In this document: piece by piece, positions 63,793 to 64,000 of the stretch
Numbering within the stretch: position 1 is the stretch's first letter
Layout of the letters: each line of letters begins with the position of its first letter
Notes under the pieces: model-generated
What the model saw: the letters and a program-made list of their open reading frames with translations, nothing else
What the model was told of the DNA's origin: nothing
Database searches by the model: none
Position numbers and translations under genes: made by a program
Origin: Pseudomonas putida
GTDB taxonomy: Bacteria; Pseudomonadota; Gammaproteobacteria; Pseudomonadales; Pseudomonadaceae
Length of the DNA: 64,000 nt
Direction of reading: 5' to 3'
Assembly (NCBI RefSeq): GCF_002741075.1
Contig: NZ_CP016634.1
Location: 4,454,501-4,518,500 of the forward strand

Positions 63793-64000
63793 ATGCCTTT
63801 CAACACAATCGAAGAAATCATCGATGACTTTCGTCAGGGCAAGCTTGTCCTTCTGGTGGATGACGAAGACCGGGAAAACGAAGGTGATCTGCTGATCGCT
63901 GCTGAAAAATGTACTCCGGACATCATCAATTTCATGGCACGAGAAGCGCGAGGTCTCATCTGCCTTACTCTGACTGATGATCATTGTGTCCGCTTGGGCC
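63793..64000 (+). CDS. ribB: 3,4-dihydroxy-2-butanone-4-phosphate synthase, 3'-truncated by window edge
   Basis: The 69 visible residues are typical of Rib[20 protein letters not shown], then [18 protein letters not shown] (acidic metal/substrate motif) and [22 protein letters not shown]. RibB makes the four-carbon riboflavin precursor from ribulose 5-phosphate. It lies 35 nt after the CobW gene on an island, so it is probably a second copy beside the chromosomal riboflavin genes. A RibA part could follow outside the window. Confidence 0.9.
   Translation, partial: MPFNTIEEIIDDFRQGKLVLLVDDEDRENEGDLLIAAEKCTPDIINFMAREARGLICLTLTDDHCVRLG

Larger units (their letters stand above)
46689..64000. mobile_element. 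Genomic island of GInt type (left part; right end outside window)
   Basis: The left edge is set by the loss of nadE sequence at about 46688-46689. The next genes are three overlapping tyrosine recombinases and a small HTH protein, the ginABCD signature of GInt islands, which are known as ginABCD plus cargo plus an AT-rich end. Cargo continues to the window edge. The segment has visibly lower GC, more A/T runs and none of the REP units seen in the core. No tRNA gene marks the site. The right end and any duplicated target cannot be seen. Confidence 0.85.

Overview
This window is a GC-rich chromosomal segment from a Pseudomonas, most likely of the P. putida group. The evidence is the gene content and order (dusB-fis-purH-purD-retS, a split cobalamin locus, an oprC copper-receptor cluster, liv/bra branched-chain amino-acid transport, desT, pncB-nadE), MvaT-type H-NS proteins, and many copies of a short palindromic repeat with the core GCGGGTTTACCCGC in gaps between genes. 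Assignments rest on reading protein motifs and gene order; no database search was run.

Positions 1-46688 look like core chromosome. (i) 1-8709: a DUF3426 protein (5' end outside the window), dusB-fis, purH, purD and the hybrid sensor kinase retS. (ii) 8938-17193: marC, then corrin-ring genes in two divergent operons: cobG-cobH-cobI-cbiG/cobJ on the minus strand and cobL-cbiD-cobK on the plus strand. (iii) 17258-18575: nfeD plus an SPFH protein. (iv) 18769-23678: a copper set with two DUF2946 proteins, a PCuAC chaperone, an OprC-like TonB receptor and a PepSY membrane protein. (v) 23791-38742: accessory housekeeping genes, including a permease remnant, a GNAT acetyltransferase, cbpMA, yegD, AI-2E and EamA transporters, psiF, an AraC regulator, a lipase-like protein, osmE, a ferritin-like protein, asmA, a secreted 15-residue-repeat protein, desT, an AGE-family epimerase and an SDR. 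(vi) 38743-39341: a gene-free stretch rich in DnaA-box-like sequences. (vii) 39342-46161: livFGMH-braC, divergent from pncB; the gap between them holds a regularly spaced GCAACC array.

At about 46688 the reading frame of nadE (NAD synthetase) is cut after 174 native codons. From there to the end of the window the DNA is foreign: visibly lower GC, no copies of the palindromic repeat, and many unfamiliar genes. The foreign segment begins with an overlapping block of three large tyrosine recombinases plus a small HTH/coiled-coil protein. This is the ginABCD arrangement that defines GInt genomic islands. Its right end lies beyond 64000.

The island cargo has two parts. Positions 53426-58589 hold small unknown genes, a possible PD-(D/E)XK-like protein, an XRE-type regulator facing a conspicuous palindrome, a frameshifted gene and an MvaT/H-NS-family silencer. 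Positions 58830-64000 look like a metabolic module: a SnoaL-like protein, an NCS1-type transporter coupled to a 50-residue single-span membrane protein, a YtcJ-type metal-dependent amidohydrolase and, divergently, a CobW/COG0523 GTPase followed by a ribB paralogue. My working inference is uptake and hydrolysis of a small nitrogenous or cyclic amide compound, with metal and flavin supply genes carried along. The substrate cannot be told from the sequence.
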